NCBI GenBank assembly: GCA_963768565.1
Contig: CAVYIO010000023.1
Span: 62,001-126,000 of the forward strand
Length of the DNA stretch: 64,000 nucleotides
Reading direction: 5' to 3'
Source: JABDKH01 sp963768565
GTDB lineage: Bacteria; Bacteroidota; Rhodothermia; Rhodothermales; JABDKH01
The position numbers and the translations under genes are program-made. Numbering within the stretch: the first letter of the stretch is position 1; every line of letters starts with the position of its first letter. Below are positions 27,925 to 37,902 of this stretch, piece by piece. A model generated the notes under the pieces. The model was not told the origin of the DNA. It searched no databases and saw nothing but the letters and a program-made list of their open reading frames with translations.

Positions 27925-28551
27925 ATGGAACCCATTGTAAACAAGGTGGCCGATAGCGAGATCGAGGTACTGAACCTCGAAGACCTGTGGGATGGCCGGC
28001 CTGTTCGTGAGTTGGACATTTCCGAGTTTCTGATTGAGGGGCTGGTGTTACGCGAAAAGGCGTTCCGCGCGACGGTCAAGGAATACGATTGGAAGTCGTT
28101 TGCAGACGCCCATGTGGCGATCGGTTGCACCACCGACGCGATCGTTCCGACGTGGGCATACATGTTGATTGCGTCACGCCTCGAAGGCATTGCCGTGAGC
28201 ACGGCCGTGGGGACACGAATCGATCTCATTCGCGATCAGTTTACCCGGGCACTCGACTCACTCGACTGGAGCAGGTATCAGGATGCGATCGTTGTCGTAA
28301 AAGGCTGCGGAAGCGAAACAGTGCCGGAGAATGCCTATCTGCTGGCTGCGCGCGAGCTCAAACAGGTCGCCCGAAAGGTTATGTACGGTGAGCCTTGCTC
28401 CTCCGTACCCATCTGGCGGCGACCGGCGGATTCATTTTCGAAGGCCGAAGGTGCGGGCGCACGGTCCGTATCGGCTAAACTGCCGTCCAAATCCAGCGTA
28501 GAGAGTTGGTCCGTCAGCGGCCTTCGACAGCAGGCGTCCTCCACGCCATGA
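27925..28551 (+). CDS. DUF2480 family protein
   Basis: A 208-residue protein with the DUF2480 pattern: NKVADSEIEVLNLEDLWDG, then DISEFLIEGLVLREKAFRA, IVPTWAYMLIASRLEG, VVVKGCGSETVPENAYLLAA and MYGEPCSSVPIWRRP. The family is restricted to Bacteroidota and relatives and its function is unknown; conserved cysteines (in KGC and GEPCS) suggest metal or Fe-S handling. Here it follows a cysteine desulfurase by 10 bases, which fits a role tied to Fe-S metabolism. The last 30 residues are serine-rich and not part of the conserved domain. Confidence 0.88.
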   Translation: MEPIVNKVADSEIEVLNLEDLWDGRPVRELDISEFLIEGLVLREKAFRATVKEYDWKSFADAHVAIGCTTDAIVPTWAYMLIASRLEGIAVSTAVGTRIDLIRDQFTRALDSLDWSRYQDAIVVVKGCGSETVPENAYLLAARELKQVARKVMYGEPCSSVPIWRRPADSFSKAEGAGARSVSAKLPSKSSVESWSVSGLRQQASSTP

Positions 28552-28564
28552 AGCGGACGTTGGA

Positions 28565-29320
28565 ATGCATATTGATCTGAACGGTAAGAACGCCCTGGTC
28601 ACGGGGGCATCGAGAGGCATTGGCGCGGCCATCGCGCTTCGGCTGGGCGAGGCCGGTGCACGCGTCGGGCTGCACTATCGATCGGGCGAGGCGGAGGTCA
28701 AGGAGCTTGCGCAACGGCTGCCCGGATCGGAGATCTTTCGAGCAGATCTGGAGGAAATGCACGAGGTTCGCAGTTTGTTCGACGATGCTGTCGCTGCTTT
28801 CGGCGGACTGGATATTGTCGTGAACAATGCCGGCGTGGCCGTCCGCGTTGACGAGACAGAAACAGGTCGTGCTTGGGAGGAAGCGTGGGACACGACGCTG
28901 AATGTCAATCTGAAGTCGGTCACGTTACTCTGCCGACTTGCGATTCAACATTTCATTGCGCGGGGTGGCGGACGCATCATCAACATATCGTCCCGAGCGG
29001 CTTTTCGTGGTGACACGAAGGAGTACATGGATTATGCTGCGTCGAAGGGCGGCGTGGTGGCGCTTACGCGATCCATCGCCCGGGCCTTCGGCCGGCAGGG
29101 TGTCCTCGCCTTCAACGTTGCACCTGGCTGGACCCGGACCGCCATGGCCCAGGACGTCATAGATGAGTATGGAGAACAGTACGTCGTCGACGACCTTGCG
29201 CTGAACACACTTACAGAGCCGGACGACGTCGCGACCATTGTGACCTTCCTCGCCAGCGGTCTCGCGGACCACGCTACGGGTAGTACGATCGACGTCAACG
29301 CGGGAAGCTACGTTCACTGA
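28565..29320 (+). CDS. SDR-family oxidoreductase (FabG-like)
   Basis: A 251-residue classical short-chain dehydrogenase. Cofactor motif TGASRGIGAAIALRLG at residues 14-29, NNAGVAV at about 87, catalytic Ser in IINISSRAAFRG, and the YxxxK pair in YMDYAASKGGVVALTRS. The tail has the usual PGWTRTAM substrate loop and ends GSTIDVNAGSYVH. It lies 13 bases after the DUF2480 gene on the same strand and converges on recG 15 bases away. FabG-type reduction of a 3-oxoacyl or sugar keto group is possible; substrate not readable. Confidence 0.88.
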   Translation: MHIDLNGKNALVTGASRGIGAAIALRLGEAGARVGLHYRSGEAEVKELAQRLPGSEIFRADLEEMHEVRSLFDDAVAAFGGLDIVVNNAGVAVRVDETETGRAWEEAWDTTLNVNLKSVTLLCRLAIQHFIARGGGRIINISSRAAFRGDTKEYMDYAASKGGVVALTRSIARAFGRQGVLAFNVAPGWTRTAMAQDVIDEYGEQYVVDDLALNTLTEPDDVATIVTFLASGLADHATGSTIDVNAGSYVH

Positions 29321-29335
29321 GCGGCTGCGCCACCT

Positions 29336-31435
29336 CTACCCGACACGCGCAAGCTTCATTCCCCGTTGGGCGTAGAACTGCTCGAAGTAATCACGCACGT
29401 CGTGATGCTGCCGCTGACCCAGAAATGCATCCTGTGTCAGCAGCTTCGTGGCTGCTTCGCGGGCCTCCTCAAGAATGTCGAGGTCTGCGACGAGGTCGGC
29501 GATTCGAAGATCTGGAAGTCCGCTCTGCCGCGTCCCGAAGAAGTCGCCGGCGCCGCGAACTCTCAGGTCCACTTCGCTGATTCTGAATCCATCCGTCGTG
29601 TCGACCATGGCCTGGAGCCGTTCGCGAGATTCTGCCGAACGCTTGTAGTCGGCCATGAGAACGCAGTAGCTCTTGCTTGATCCGCGGCCCACACGGCCTC
29701 GGAGTTGATGCAACTGACTCAGGCCGAAACGCTCCGCATGCTCGATTACCATGACGGTGGCGTTCGGCACGTCGACGCCTACTTCGATCACCGTCGTCGC
29801 GACCAGGATGTCAGTCTTTCCCGCCTTGAAACGCTGCATGGCGGCGTCCTTTTCCTCGCCCTTCATGCGACCGTGAATGAGATCAACGCGACTGTCGGGG
29901 AAGATCGCCTGCAGTTTTTCGTGGCCTGTCTGAGCGTCCTTGAGGTCCAGCTTCTCGCTTTCCTCAACGAGCGGATACACGACATAAGCCTGTCGCCCCG
30001 CCTCGATCTGTGATCGCAGAAACAGATAAACGTCGTCTCGCCGATTGTCAAAGTAGAGCTGTGTGTCGACGGGGGTTCGCCCGGGTGGAAGATCGCGGAT
30101 TACCGACACTTCAAGATCGCCGTACAGTGTCATCGCGAGAGACCGCGGAATGGGTGTGGCGGTCATCAGAAGGACATGGGGACTGTCGCCTTTTGCGAGC
30201 ATCTTCGCGCGCTGCATCACACCGAATCGGTGTTGCTCGTCTACGACCGCCAGACCAAGCGACCGAAAGTCCACCGTATCCTGAATGAGTGCGTGTGTAC
30301 CGACGAGAACGTTGGACTGGCCGGTTTTGGCTCGCGCCAGGATCGTCTCCTTTTCCTTCTTCGTGTGTCGCCCCAGAAGCAGATCCGTTCGAATGCCGAG
30401 CGGATGCAGGTATCGCACCAGATTCCCGTAGTGTTGCTCGGCGAGGATCTCGGTGGGAGCCATGAACGCGGCCTGAAATCCGCTGTCGACCGCAAGCAGC
30501 ATTGCCGCAACTGCGACAACTGTTTTGCCGCACCCGACGTCGCCCTGGATCAGCCGGTTCATCTGATGTCCGGAGGTCGTATCTGCCGTGATATCTTCCA
30601 GAGCAGCTCGCTGGCCGGCCGTGAGCGAGAACGGCAGGATATCCTCGATGAACCGTTTGGCAAGAGTCCCGCCGGCATCCAGGCGCGGACCCGGTATCTC
30701 CTTTCGTGATTGCCGGGAAAGTGCAAGCATCAACTGGATGAAGAACAGCTCTTCAAACTTGAGCCGCCGTATTCCCGATTCAAGCTCGGCATGTGATTTC
30801 GGAAAGTGGGCCGCCCGGAGTGCCACCCGTCCCTCGATGAGTCCGTAATCGGATCGGATCCAAGGCGGAAGGATTTCCGGGATCTTCTCTCCGTGATCGC
30901 GGAAGAGCCCATAAATGGATCGCCGCATCGCCCGACTGGTCAGCCCCACCTTCTGCAGCGCCGCACTGCCGGGGTAGAGAGAGATTATGCGCCCCGTGTC
31001 CAGGGCGGGTCCTTCCTCATCGAGTTTGTCGAAATCCGGATGCGAGAACGACAGAAATCGTCCGTACTTCTGAGGCTTCCCGTGGAACGCGACGCGATCA
31101 CCGACGCTGAACACGCGGCTGACCCACGCGACTTGCTGGAACCAGACGCACTTCGCCCGGGCCCCGTCCTCATCTTCGAATGTGACTTCGAAACGTCGAC
31201 CACGCCGCCCCGGGATGGCACCGGCGGCCAGCACGGTTCCCACGACCGTCACCGCATCACCACCCTCCGTCAGGTTTCGAATCGGTACGATGGACGATCG
31301 GTCGAGGTAACGCCGCGGAAAATTCTGCAGCAGGTCCCTCATGGTCCGGATTCCGGCACGAGACAACACGTCGTACCTGGTGGGTCCAATACCCTTCAGG
31401 TACTGGATGCTCTCGGACAGAAAAGTGACCGCCAT
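29336..31435 (-). CDS. recG: ATP-dependent DNA helicase RecG
   Basis: A 699-residue RecG of normal length with every domain. The wedge domain opens YLKGIGPTRYDVLSRAGI and includes the OB-fold (ALDTGRIISLYPGS after it). Helicase motifs: I GDVGCGKTVVA, Ia MAPTEILAEQHY, II VVDEQHRFGVMQR, III LLMTATPIPRSLAMT, V VEVGVDVPNATVM and VI QLRGRVGRG. The C-terminal TRG-like region SRVRGAGDFFG variant reads DLRVRGAGDFFGTRQSG. It remodels stalled forks and branched DNA. It is downstream of ccmF on the same strand, with a 112-base gap. Confidence 0.96.
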   Translation of the reverse strand: MAVTFLSESIQYLKGIGPTRYDVLSRAGIRTMRDLLQNFPRRYLDRSSIVPIRNLTEGGDAVTVVGTVLAAGAIPGRRGRRFEVTFEDEDGARAKCVWFQQVAWVSRVFSVGDRVAFHGKPQKYGRFLSFSHPDFDKLDEEGPALDTGRIISLYPGSAALQKVGLTSRAMRRSIYGLFRDHGEKIPEILPPWIRSDYGLIEGRVALRAAHFPKSHAELESGIRRLKFEELFFIQLMLALSRQSRKEIPGPRLDAGGTLAKRFIEDILPFSLTAGQRAALEDITADTTSGHQMNRLIQGDVGCGKTVVAVAAMLLAVDSGFQAAFMAPTEILAEQHYGNLVRYLHPLGIRTDLLLGRHTKKEKETILARAKTGQSNVLVGTHALIQDTVDFRSLGLAVVDEQHRFGVMQRAKMLAKGDSPHVLLMTATPIPRSLAMTLYGDLEVSVIRDLPPGRTPVDTQLYFDNRRDDVYLFLRSQIEAGRQAYVVYPLVEESEKLDLKDAQTGHEKLQAIFPDSRVDLIHGRMKGEEKDAAMQRFKAGKTDILVATTVIEVGVDVPNATVMVIEHAERFGLSQLHQLRGRVGRGSSKSYCVLMADYKRSAESRERLQAMVDTTDGFRISEVDLRVRGAGDFFGTRQSGLPDLRIADLVADLDILEEAREAATKLLTQDAFLGQRQHHDVRDYFEQFYAQRGMKLARVG

Positions 31436-31547
31436 GGCTCAGGGGATTGCGCTGTGGCTGGCTGCGCTGCACACAATAGTGCAGGAAATATAACCAACCA
31501 CCGCGCAAGGTCCGGGCCGAAGGCGTTGCTACCTCGACGAGCCCTTG

Positions 31548-33956
31548 CTAGGCGATCTTGAGATCACCGGCGCGACGGTACATCGCCATCACGAAACCAA
31601 GCGAGAGAATGATGATTCCGATCCAGACGAGATTGATCAACGGCTTTTCGTATGCCTGTACCACGAGCCAGTCTTCAGGAGCCGACGCGACGCCCTCAAC
31701 TTCCAACTGGACTGCCCCGGTGTCGACATTCATGCCGATGAACGTGAAGCCCACGTCCCAATCTTCTATTCTGGCCGGTTCAAAGCGGACACTTCTGTCG
31801 GGGTCGACGATGTAGAGCGGTTTGACGGAACGGACTTCCTTCGTCGCCAGGTTGGTGATCTGGAGTGACGCGCCCACGACGATCTCCTGTGTCTCGGAGT
31901 GCTGATCGTCGGAGGCGAGATCGAATCCCGAGAAGTACACCATGTAGTCTCCAACGACCGTCGAGTCATTCTTGCCCAACTGGACCTGATTGGCTCCGTC
32001 GCCTTCGTCGAACATGGCAGCAGGCGAAACCGCTACGAAGAGATCTTGCTTGACGCCGAGCCGCAGGTCGGGGTGCTGGATCCACTGCTCACTGGTACTA
32101 TGGTAGACGACAGGCTTCAGTCTGTAGCTGTCACCTGACGGGTCCTTCACATCGAGAAGGTAGACCGGCCGTCCTTCTTCGTTGGTCTCCGTGCCGACGT
32201 AGGTCATTTCATATCCCGCCACGCGAGCTGTCTGTCCTAGATTGACGACGAAGTTGCTGCGGCCCGTACCTGAGGTTGGATCGGCAGAAATCGAACGGCT
32301 GAACCCGCTGGACGCCACGATACCCAGCACGAGTATGGCGAAGCCGACGTGTGCGACCGCACCACCAGCAAGCCGGGGGTTACCACGACCGATTCGCCAC
32401 ATGACCATCCCGTTCCCGTACAACGCGAAGAAGGCGACGAAGACGAGCATCAGCATCAACAGCCCGAATCCATAGGTCTGCCAGAAGCTTCCGAGTCCGT
32501 CAAACAATCCGGCCTGCACCATGCTTAGCGCTGGACTCTGTGCGACGACCTGCGCGCTGCGCTCGACAAACGGCGTCAGCATCAGGACCAGGACGGTACT
32601 CACGACCGCCAGCACCACAGGCTTCACCAGCACCTTGTTGGCGCTTTCGACGGACATCTTGTTCCACCAGAAAAGCTGGCCCAGCCCGGCGAGAAAGACA
32701 AACCCGATCGACAGCGGGAGGGACCACTTGTTGTAGAACGAGATCGGTACGGTAGAAGGGTTGTCGCGAAAGACATTTCCGAGTATGGGCGCGCTCGTGC
32801 CCAGAATGACAACTGCAGCAATGGCGCACAGGAGCATCGCACCGATAAAGATCATCGACTCGCGGGACAACAAGCTCGGCTCCTGTCGCGGTTTCGGCAG
32901 CTCCTTCCAGCGATAGGCAAAGAGGCCGAAGCCCATGACTCCCATCGTCAGAATCCACAAGAGCAATTGGTTGTAGAGTCCAAGATCGACGAAGGAGTGA
33001 ACCGACACGTCGCCCAGGATTCCGCTCCGCGTCAGAAATGTCGAATAGACGACGAACATGTAAGCGAGGATACTCAGGAAGATCGCGGCCTTCTGGCTGG
33101 TCCCGCTCCGCTTCTGGATGATCATCGTGTGGACCGCGGCGATGCCGATTATCCATGGAACGAGCGAGGAGTTCTCGACCGGATCCCATGCCCAGTATCC
33201 GCCGAAGGACAGCGTGACGTACGCCCAGTATCCACCCATGGTGATTCCAATTCCGAGGATCACCACGGCACCCAGCGCCCACGGGAGGGCCGGCTTCACC
33301 CAATCGGTGTAGCGCTTTTTCCACATCGCGGAGACGGCGAAGGCAAAGGGCACAATCATCGCCGCAAAGCCGGCGAACAGGGTGGGCGGATGAATCACCA
33401 TCCAGTAGTTCTGGAGGAGGTCGTTGAGGCCGCTCCCGTCTGCGGGCACGAGTCCCGCCTTGAGCATCGGCGCGTCGGGAAACTTGTCCGCAAGAAGGGT
33501 GAACGGAGAGGCACCGATCGGTACGGCACCGATCTTGAGACCGACGATCATCGAGATCAAAAAGAGCTGACACACTGCCACAACGGTCATGGTCGTGGCT
33601 TCGTAATCTTTCGCCCATCGCATCAGCGCGAGTCCGACGAAGCTGTTCATGATGATCCACAGCAGGAAGGATCCTTCCTGGCCGGCCCACGTCGACGATA
33701 TGAGATACTGAACGGGCAGAGATCTCGACGAATGCTCGTAGACATAACCGTATTGAAACTGGTGTGTCACGACCAGGTAGCCAAGGATCGCGAACGCGAC
33801 AATGGAACCGACGGTCATGGCGACCCAGGCCGCTCGCGCGGTTCGCCGCCAGTGCGTGGATAACTGGTCCTTCGTGGACCGGTAATAGGCCACGCCGGCA
33901 AGGCCGCACGCCACAAAAGCCGTCAAGACAAGGAGATGACCAATTACGCCTGCCAT
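31548..33956 (-). CDS. ccmF: Cytochrome c maturation heme lyase CcmF/CcsA-type
   Basis: An 802-residue polytopic protein with about fifteen transmembrane helices. The tryptophan-rich heme-handling WWD domain is visible as GGYWAWDPVENSSLVPWIIG near residue 240, with WAGQEGSFLLW near residue 93 and conserved histidines in IHPPTLFAG and AAVHTMIIQKRS. A periplasmic beta-domain occupies about residues 590-770 before the last helix. The length and order match CcmF rather than the shorter CcsA. It ligates heme to apocytochromes c on the outer side of the inner membrane. Other ccm genes are not in the window. Confidence 0.92.
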   Translation of the reverse strand: MAGVIGHLLVLTAFVACGLAGVAYYRSTKDQLSTHWRRTARAAWVAMTVGSIVAFAILGYLVVTHQFQYGYVYEHSSRSLPVQYLISSTWAGQEGSFLLWIIMNSFVGLALMRWAKDYEATTMTVVAVCQLFLISMIVGLKIGAVPIGASPFTLLADKFPDAPMLKAGLVPADGSGLNDLLQNYWMVIHPPTLFAGFAAMIVPFAFAVSAMWKKRYTDWVKPALPWALGAVVILGIGITMGGYWAYVTLSFGGYWAWDPVENSSLVPWIIGIAAVHTMIIQKRSGTSQKAAIFLSILAYMFVVYSTFLTRSGILGDVSVHSFVDLGLYNQLLLWILTMGVMGFGLFAYRWKELPKPRQEPSLLSRESMIFIGAMLLCAIAAVVILGTSAPILGNVFRDNPSTVPISFYNKWSLPLSIGFVFLAGLGQLFWWNKMSVESANKVLVKPVVLAVVSTVLVLMLTPFVERSAQVVAQSPALSMVQAGLFDGLGSFWQTYGFGLLMLMLVFVAFFALYGNGMVMWRIGRGNPRLAGGAVAHVGFAILVLGIVASSGFSRSISADPTSGTGRSNFVVNLGQTARVAGYEMTYVGTETNEEGRPVYLLDVKDPSGDSYRLKPVVYHSTSEQWIQHPDLRLGVKQDLFVAVSPAAMFDEGDGANQVQLGKNDSTVVGDYMVYFSGFDLASDDQHSETQEIVVGASLQITNLATKEVRSVKPLYIVDPDRSVRFEPARIEDWDVGFTFIGMNVDTGAVQLEVEGVASAPEDWLVVQAYEKPLINLVWIGIIILSLGFVMAMYRRAGDLKIA

Positions 33957-34155
33957 GTGTACCGACCGAATAAAGTGAGTTCTTGTCCGAATAGAGCGCT
34001 AGAGCGTAGAAACGTGTCCGGATCGAACGGTTCCGGAGCACCCGTATGCATCGGTAGAACTCTTCCATTTATTCACGAACCGTGGCCGTATGGCCGAATC
34101 AGGTTGATTTTAGAGTCGTTCGACCTACATTGCACCGATTAGCCCCGTAGCCCAC

Positions 34156-34599
34156 ATGCGCGTTCTCCAGCCACCCGCACGTGCCACTCTCCTCGCAGGT
34201 ATTGTGGCGCTGACACTGTCCTCCTGTTCTTCATGCGAAGCGCCGCGGGAGCCTGTCCTGCCGGCGGATCTGTCGGGTCACTGGACCGGGGCCTACACGC
34301 TGTTCGACGGCACAGGTCGCTCGCTTACTGACAGTCTGCTTGTCGACATCAAGTCGAACCGCGGTCAACTCTCGGGGGCGGGCTCGAGGACCAGGTACCT
34401 TCCGGAGCAGGAGCCCATGAAGGGTCAGATCCGTGTAGAAGGATCTGTCGTCATCAACACGTTCCGCATCGAGTTTGTGGATCCGGCAACCGGCAACCGG
34501 GCTCTTTATTCCGGAAAGGTCGATGGTGACACGCTCTCCGGACGGCTTTCCGTTGACGGGAATCCTGTAGGTGACCTGCGCATGACAGGGTACCGCTGA
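34156..34599 (+). CDS. Putative lipoprotein, 147 residues
   Basis: A signal peptide of about 23 residues ends with the lipobox LSSC, giving a lipidated cysteine. The mature part is a compact beta-rich domain (SGHWTGAYTLFDGTGRSLTD, then SLLVDIKSNRGQLSGAGS, RALYSGKVDGDTLSGRLSV) with the look of small lipocalin-like or beta-sandwich domains that bind lipids or stabilise membrane proteins. No family is recognised. It is divergent from ccmF and precedes the large metalloprotease by 79 bases. Confidence 0.7.
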   Translation: MRVLQPPARATLLAGIVALTLSSCSSCEAPREPVLPADLSGHWTGAYTLFDGTGRSLTDSLLVDIKSNRGQLSGAGSRTRYLPEQEPMKGQIRVEGSVVINTFRIEFVDPATGNRALYSGKVDGDTLSGRLSVDGNPVGDLRMTGYR

Positions 34600-34678
34600 T
34601 CTTAACCATCTCGTTCGATGGCGAGAGGCTCCCGTCGCCGCTCGTCACGTCACACTCATCCACTCTGCACAAGGAATT

Positions 34679-37420
34679 ATGAGGACTACTTACGACAGTC
34701 CGTTCTTTCGCTCGTGATCGGTGTTACCGGTTGCACTACAGTGAATGTGTCACCTACGGGCGACACCGCTCAGAAGACTTCGTCATCGAAGAGTAACGGA
34801 TCTTCGGCGAAGAAGGACGACAAGAAGCCGCCGTTCAAACCGTGGAAGGATGTTCTGGAGGACACGAAGGCAACGGACGGATTCTTCAAGACCCATCTCA
34901 AACGTGACAACACGTTGTACGTCGAGATTCCGCCTGCTCGACTGGACAAGGAATTCGGTCTTGTGATGCACTTCTCTCGCGGAGTGGGCGTTTTCAACCT
35001 GCACGACGGCCTTCCGTTGAGCGACACCAGACTCATGCGCTTTGAGCGTCATGGCGATAAGATCTACCTGGTTCATGTGAATCACCGTCTGAAAGCTGCC
35101 AAGGGCTCACCGATGGAGAACTCGCTGAACGACAACCGGGGCAACTCGATTGTGTCTGCGTTCGACATCGCCAGCGAAGACAGTGCAAGCAAAGCCCTCC
35201 TGATTGATGCAACCAGTTTCTTCGTTTCTGACTATGCCAGACTCGCGGATCAGGTCAAACCGTACTTCAACAAGAAACCGGTATCGTTCGACAAGAGCCG
35301 GAGCTATGTAGATGTTGTTCAGGGCTTTCCGAAGAACGTCGAGATCGATGCGCTTCTCACACTGAAGGCGAATGATCCTCCGGCGGCAAGTTCGGCGGGG
35401 GTGTCTGACTTCAGATCTATTCCGGTGGGCGTACGCTATTCGATTTTCGATCTGCCCGAGAATCCGATGACGCCGCGTCTCGGCGACGATCGCGTTGGCT
35501 ACTTCCTGGATGCCGTCAAGGACTTCTCCCGCGATCGCGAGTACTCGCCGTATGTAGCGTATATCAATCGGTGGCGCCTGGAGAAGAAGGATCCGACCGC
35601 GGAGATATCCGAACCGGTCAAGCCGATCGTCTACTACATCGATCGGAGTGTGCCGTACGAGTACAGGAAGTACGTGAAGGCGGGCATCGAAGCGTGGAAC
35701 AAGGGTTACGAGGCGGCGGGATTCAAGAATGCGATCGTTGCGAAAGACGCGCCACCCGACAGTGTTAACTGGAGCGCGGAAGATATCAGGTACTCGACGG
35801 TGCGATGGACGGCCGCCCACTCGATGGGCTATGCGATCGGTCCATCACAGACGTGATCCGCGCACCGGCGAGCTGCTGAATGCCGACATTCTTATTTCGT
35901 CGACGTTCGTTCGTGGCTGGGCCAACGAGTATGCACAGTCGATAGCCCCCGAGACCATGTTCGACAGGTACCGCGCGGCGGAGGAGGCCCAGACGCTTCT
36001 TCCACCGGGAATCGCAGAGCGTATGTGCCTTGCTGAAATGGGCAAGAGTCATCAACTGGGTCTGCAGCATGCGGCGCTTGCAGCACTGGGCGTAGTTGAC
36101 GGTGCGAAGCCTTTACCTGACGAAGTTCTTGGCGAGGCGCTGAAGGACTTGATCATGCATGAGGTGGGTCACACGCTCGGACTCAGGCACAACTTCAAAT
36201 CGTCGTCAGCAGTGCCGTTCGATCGACTGAACGACAAGGACTTTGTTCGGAAGAACGGTCTGGCCACCTCGGTGATGGATTACATTCCGACGAATATCGC
36301 GGTCAACCCGTCCGAGCAGGGCCACTACAACAATGTCGAGGTTGGCGCCTACGACGTGTGGGCCATACAGTACGGATACTCACCGACCGTAGTGCAGGGC
36401 GGGACGAACGGCGATTCTGGAAGCATGGCGGTTCCTGCCGAACAGGAAAAAATGATGCTCGGCCGCATAGCGTCGCGGGCCGCGGAGCCACTACTGGCGT
36501 ACAACACCGACGAGGATACGCATCTGGGTCCAATGGGCGTGGATCCCACTTCAAATGCATGGGATCTGTCAGGGGATCCCATGGCGTTTGCGCAGAGTCG
36601 CCGTGAACTGGTTGCCCGTATCCAGCCGCGTATCGAACAGCGGATGATTGCTGACGGCGACGCCTATTCACGTCTGCGCGGAGCGGTAAGCAGACTCGTG
36701 TTCGAGCGCGTGTTTTCCACTGTACCGCTGACGAAAACGATCGGCGGTCTGTACTTCGCCCGCGATCACAAGAACGACCCGAATGCCAGGGATCCGTTCA
36801 CTCCGGTGTCAGCGGCTCGGCAGAGAGAGGTGATGGACTTCATTGCCGACAATCTGTTTGACGCGGATGCGTTCGAATTCGATGCGGAGCTGCTTAACAA
36901 GCTCGCACCGAATCGTCTGTCCCACTGGGGTACGGGATACACATCGACGCCGGTCGACTTTCCGATTCATGCGATGGTTGCGAGCGGGCACGCTCAAATC
37001 CTGGGACAGCTTCTGGACAACGGGCGGTTAACGAGGATGATCGATAACGGAGTGAGGACGTCTTCCGCAGATGTTTACACCGTGTCGGAGTTCCTGGCCA
37101 AGCTGACGACTGAAATCTGGACCGAGGTGCAGAATCCGTCATCGCCGCGGACGGCCAACAGCTACCGCCGCAACTTGCAGCGTATGTACGTCGATCATTT
37201 GACGCGCATCATGCTGGATGTCCGACCAACGCCGACGTCGCGTCCGGCCCCGGAAGATGCCAGGTCGCTCGCCCGGCTTGAACTGACCGAATTGTCGGGA
37301 CGCATCGGCCAGGCGCTGCAGTCGTCCTCGCTGGATCGGACGATGCGGGCGCACTTGATGGAGTCGAAGGTTCGCATCGACGAGGTGCTCGACGTGACGA
37401 TGACCGTCAAGGCGAAGTAG
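34679..37420 (+). CDS. Zinc-dependent lipoprotein metalloprotease, HExxH type (two frameshifts)
   Basis: A large M10/M43-like 'zinc-dependent metalloprotease' of the type common in Bacteroidota (DUF5117/DUF4953 architecture). The zinc site is MHEVGHTLGLRHNF, with a third His, and VMDYIP is the following Met-turn. The N-terminal DUF5117-type region includes LVMHFSRGVGVFN and RSIPVGVRYSIFD. Two indels: near 34692 one T seems missing, because ATG 34679, five bases after AAGGA, would then give MRTTLRQSVLSLVIGVTGC, a signal peptide with lipobox VTGC; near 35852 one extra base separates GYAIGPSQT from DPRTGELLNADI. Corrected length 913 residues. Ends with a strong hairpin terminator. Confidence 0.85.
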
Positions 37421-37902
37421 AACGGTCGAAAAGATCTCGTAGCAGGGAGCCCCGCGTGCGTTGTGCGTGGGGCTCCCTGTGTTCAGGCCGGGCGCGGTCG
37501 TGGGCGGGAGATCCGGCTGTGGTACGGGGCACAGGGTTTGCCCCCGCCAAGCGTGTAACACAAACGCACTCGATTCGTACGAAACGGCATTATTGGCGAC
37601 GTCATTGGAGTACGATTGATGAATTACACGATTATCGTTAAGGCGCCGCGAGGACATCTTCGCAGACAATGTCGACGCACCAGCGATGGGCGTTACATCT
37701 TCTTTGAGGGTGTCAGACCAAGGCGAGAGGTTATGGAGATGGCGCGACGTGCGGCTGATTTTGCAGAATCGGTACACGTCGTATGGAATTCCACGCGAAC
37801 CCTCTCGCGTGGATGGAGATTGACTCCGTCCGCTATGAACCAGGCGTATTAGTTGGCTCTGGCGCACAGCGCTTCGGAGTTGTCGACAGGCGGTGGTCTC
37901 GA
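37421..37902. other. Intergenic region between convergent genes
   Basis: Apart from the terminator at 37443-37479 I see no convincing gene. A 77-codon reading at 37619-37852 has no ribosome-binding site and no family resemblance, so I leave it out. Confidence 0.5.
37443..37479 (+). terminator. Strong hairpin after the metalloprotease gene
   Basis: Perfect 11-base arms CAGGGAGCCCC (37443-37453) and GGGGCTCCCTG (37469-37479) around a 15-base loop, 23 bases after the stop. There is no long T run, so it may act as a rho-independent terminator of moderate strength or protect the 3' end. Confidence 0.65.

Noticed and set aside
32500..34068. A 522-codon open frame overlapping ccmF
   Set aside because: It is an arginine/histidine-rich shadow of ccmF on the same strand in another frame, without family features.
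37619..37852. 77-residue open frame between convergent genes
   Set aside because: No ribosome-binding site, no family resemblance, and placed after a terminator. A real small gene cannot be excluded but is not supported.
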